Shown: positions 4,988 to 5,827 of the stretch, one piece after another
How the letters are laid out: the number at the start of each line of letters is the position of its first letter
Position numbering within the stretch: the first letter of the stretch is position 1
Source of the DNA: Candidatus Peregrinibacteria bacterium RIFCSPLOWO2_01_FULL_39_12
Lineage (GTDB): Bacteria; Patescibacteriota; Gracilibacteria; UBA1369; LOWO2-01-FULL-3
Length of the DNA stretch: 5,827 bases
Assembly (NCBI GenBank): GCA_001787455.1
Contig: MFXA01000015.1
Location: 1 to 5,827, forward strand
Reading direction: 5' to 3'
Program-made: the position numbers and the translations under genes
The notes under the pieces: generated by a model
What the model saw: the letters and a program-made list of their open reading frames with translations, nothing else
What the model was told of the DNA's origin: nothing
Databases searched by the model: none

Positions 4988-5121
4988 TCAAAATATAGGT
5001 TTTTGCTCGAACTATCATCGCATTGGCTTGTTTTTTCAAAGTGCAGGAAACCACGAGACCTCCACTTCAAAAAAACTACGCCTTGCTCAGATAGATTCTC
5101 GCAAAGTTTTTTAATAATTTA

Positions 5122-5139
5122 CCCCGCCCCGGGGCGGGG
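5122..5139. repeat. Perfect G+C-only 18-bp palindrome
   Basis: ccccgcccc is directly followed by its reverse complement ggggcgggg, with no loop, inside AT-rich intergenic DNA. Position and composition fit part of a termination structure or a symmetric binding site. Confidence 0.65.
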
Positions 5140-5148
5140 AGTCCGACA

Positions 5149-5174
5149 AAGATTGGCTTTAACAAGCCAATCTT
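5149..5174 (-). terminator. Long hairpin, possible ssb terminator
   Basis: aagattggctt (5149-5159) and aagccaatctt (5164-5174) form an 11-bp stem with a four-base loop, about 75 bp past the ssb stop codon. On the minus strand it is not followed directly by a T-run, so a terminator role is only possible. Confidence 0.35.
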
Positions 5175-5247
5175 ACAAAAAACTTCGCAAATGCACCTCA
5201 CAAAAAAACAGCATCCAAACATCGGAATAATCTTAAAATTTTCCTAA

Positions 5248-5739
5248 TTAAAACGGCAAGTCATCAATCTTCACATCCTCCTCCGCGCCTGAATTAGACA
5301 CAACAGACCCCCCACCGGATTCAACATCCGGAGCTTGTGCATTTTCAATTCCACCGGCAGTTCTTTCAAAAGCGCCCCCAGTCATAGCACCACCGGAAGC
5401 CCCCTCTCTCCCCTTCGCATCCAGCATAATCATATTATCCGCAACAATTTCCGTGCGATACCTTTTAGTTCCGTCCTCCGCTTCCCAATCACGCGTCTGC
5501 AATCTTCCTTCAATATAAATTTTACTTCCCTTTTTCAAATACTGACCGCAAATTTCAGCAAGCCTCCTCCACGCCACAATATTATGAAATTCAACCTTGC
5601 TTTGCTGCTGACCGCTTTGATCTTTCCACGTAAAATTGGTAGCAACACCAAAAGTTGCCACAGTTTGCCCGCCCGGAATCTGCCTCATTTCAGGATCACG
5701 GGTAAGATTGCCGATCAATTGAACTTTATTTAACGACAT
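5248..5739 (-). CDS. ssb: Single-stranded DNA-binding protein
   Basis: The 163-residue product coats single-stranded DNA in replication, recombination and repair, normally as a tetramer. It opens with MSLNKVQLIGNLTRDPEMR, continues with TVATFGVATN and the KVEFHNIVAW..LAEICGQYLKKGSKIYIEGRLQTRDWE core of the OB fold (about 1-110), then has a Gly/Ala-rich flexible linker. The tip DDLPF is the usual acidic C-terminal docking site for partner proteins. ATG 5739 was chosen because family members start there; ATG 5745 adds only Met-Gly. A frame start at 5808 would add 23 residues but lies inside the promoter. No Shine-Dalgarno sequence is visible. In many bacteria ssb sits between rpsF and rpsR, but no rpsR follows here. 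Confidence 0.96.
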   Translation of the reverse strand: MSLNKVQLIGNLTRDPEMRQIPGGQTVATFGVATNFTWKDQSGQQQSKVEFHNIVAWRRLAEICGQYLKKGSKIYIEGRLQTRDWEAEDGTKRYRTEIVADNMIMLDAKGREGASGGAMTGGAFERTAGGIENAQAPDVESGGGSVVSNSGAEEDVKIDDLPF

Positions 5740-5779
5740 TCCCATAAAAATTTTTGTTAGATGAATGGATAACACGCGA

Positions 5780-5808
5780 AAAATACAGCCGCAGAAAAAA
5801 TAACTCAA
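5780..5808 (-). promoter_or_regulatory. Promoter for ssb
   Basis: On the minus strand TTGAGT (5808-5803) and TATTTT (5785-5780) are exactly 17 bp apart, each matching four of six consensus positions. Transcription would start near 5773, giving a leader of about 33 bases and ruling out the upstream in-frame ATG at 5808. Confidence 0.5.
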
Positions 5809-5827
5809 TAAATTTTTTCACTAAACC

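Larger units (their letters stand above)
4432..4990 (+). ncRNA. Candidate unrecognised structured non-coding RNA
   Basis: The stretch is bounded by the strong promoter at 4397-4425 and the T-rich hairpin at 4958-4987, with no convincing coding frame. Helices visible by eye are: 4467-4477 with 4519-4529 (11 bp, one G-U) enclosing 4484-4489 with 4507-4512; 4568-4574 with 4578-4584; 4598-4603 with 4607-4612; 4662-4670 with 4684-4691; 4726-4732 with 4785-4792; 4733-4737 with 4753-4757; 4804-4812 with 4859-4867; and 4875-4885 with 4937-4947 (11 bp, one G-U). A-rich linkers (4631-4660, 4691-4713) separate two structured halves, a pattern typical of RNA. I could not match it to RNase P RNA, tmRNA, SRP RNA or 6S RNA, but a divergent member of one of these remains possible. 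Confidence 0.4.
4991..5247. other. Intergenic region downstream of ssb, hairpin cluster
   Basis: I see no credible gene. The right half folds as a small multi-branched structure: 5104-5112 (aagtttttt) pairs with 5177-5185 and encloses two hairpins, 5122-5139 and 5149-5174. The sequence attggcttgt at 5022-5031 is a perfect complement of 5162-5171, so it could compete with the second hairpin. The cluster lies just past the ssb stop codon and may serve as its transcription end or as RNA-stabilising structure. Confidence 0.5.

Noticed and set aside
4432..4990. RNase P RNA, tmRNA, SRP RNA or 6S RNA
   Set aside because: I looked for the RNase P core (a GAGGAAAGUCC-like start with ACAGAA near the end), a tmRNA tag and T arm with CCA end, and the SRP GGAAGCAG-like hairpin. 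Only loose partial resemblances appeared (for example ggccaaata at 4824), not the full sets.
4919..5230. 103-codon + strand open frame
   Set aside because: It runs through the T-rich hairpin and the G+C palindrome, has no motif or start signal, and looks like chance coding in an intergenic region.
5740..5808. Longer ssb start adding up to 23 residues
   Set aside because: The first ATG lies within the -35 box, and the extra residues do not belong to the OB fold; the family start is MSLNKV.

Overview
The window looks like a piece of a Candidate Phyla Radiation (Patescibacteria, Parcubacteria-like) genome. This is inferred from three things: the long Cys-rich zinc-ribbon protein, which I associate with that group; a recombinase gene whose 3' end runs into a tRNA gene; and the lack of a Shine-Dalgarno sequence at every main gene. 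The DNA is AT-rich, and I see no CRISPR array or known insertion sequence.

Layout. Positions 1-345 hold no intact gene but are packed with hairpins and carry the left copy of a perfect 92-bp inverted repeat (83-174). Positions 346-1824 encode a large serine recombinase on the + strand. Its last codons run through the right copy of the repeat (1709-1800) and into the 3' end of a minus-strand tRNA-Gln(CTG) gene (1795-1869). On the minus strand, gmk (guanylate kinase, 3621-4292) is followed after 17 bp by a 546-residue Cys-rich protein (1962-3602), probably one operon reading toward the tRNA. A good minus-strand promoter precedes gmk. Back to back with it is an even better + strand promoter (4397-4425), which transcribes 4432 to about 4990. 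That stretch has no credible protein but many helices and ends in a hairpin, so it is a candidate unrecognised non-coding RNA. Positions 4991-5247 hold further hairpins. ssb (5248-5739, minus) closes the window with its own promoter.

How the parts relate. gmk (nucleotide supply), ssb (DNA replication and repair) and tRNA-Gln are housekeeping genes. The recombinase and its inverted repeats are the mobile or invertible component, attached to the tRNA 3' end. Overlaid on everything is a set of at least eight very short hairpins whose loop is three bases, or nearly so. They lie between genes, within the recombinase gene, and inside the 5' end of gmk, where they appear to have created an N-terminal extension and displaced the start codon. 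Two of these sites share a hairpin-CTAATAAA-hairpin layout with different stem sequences. I know of no description of such an element.
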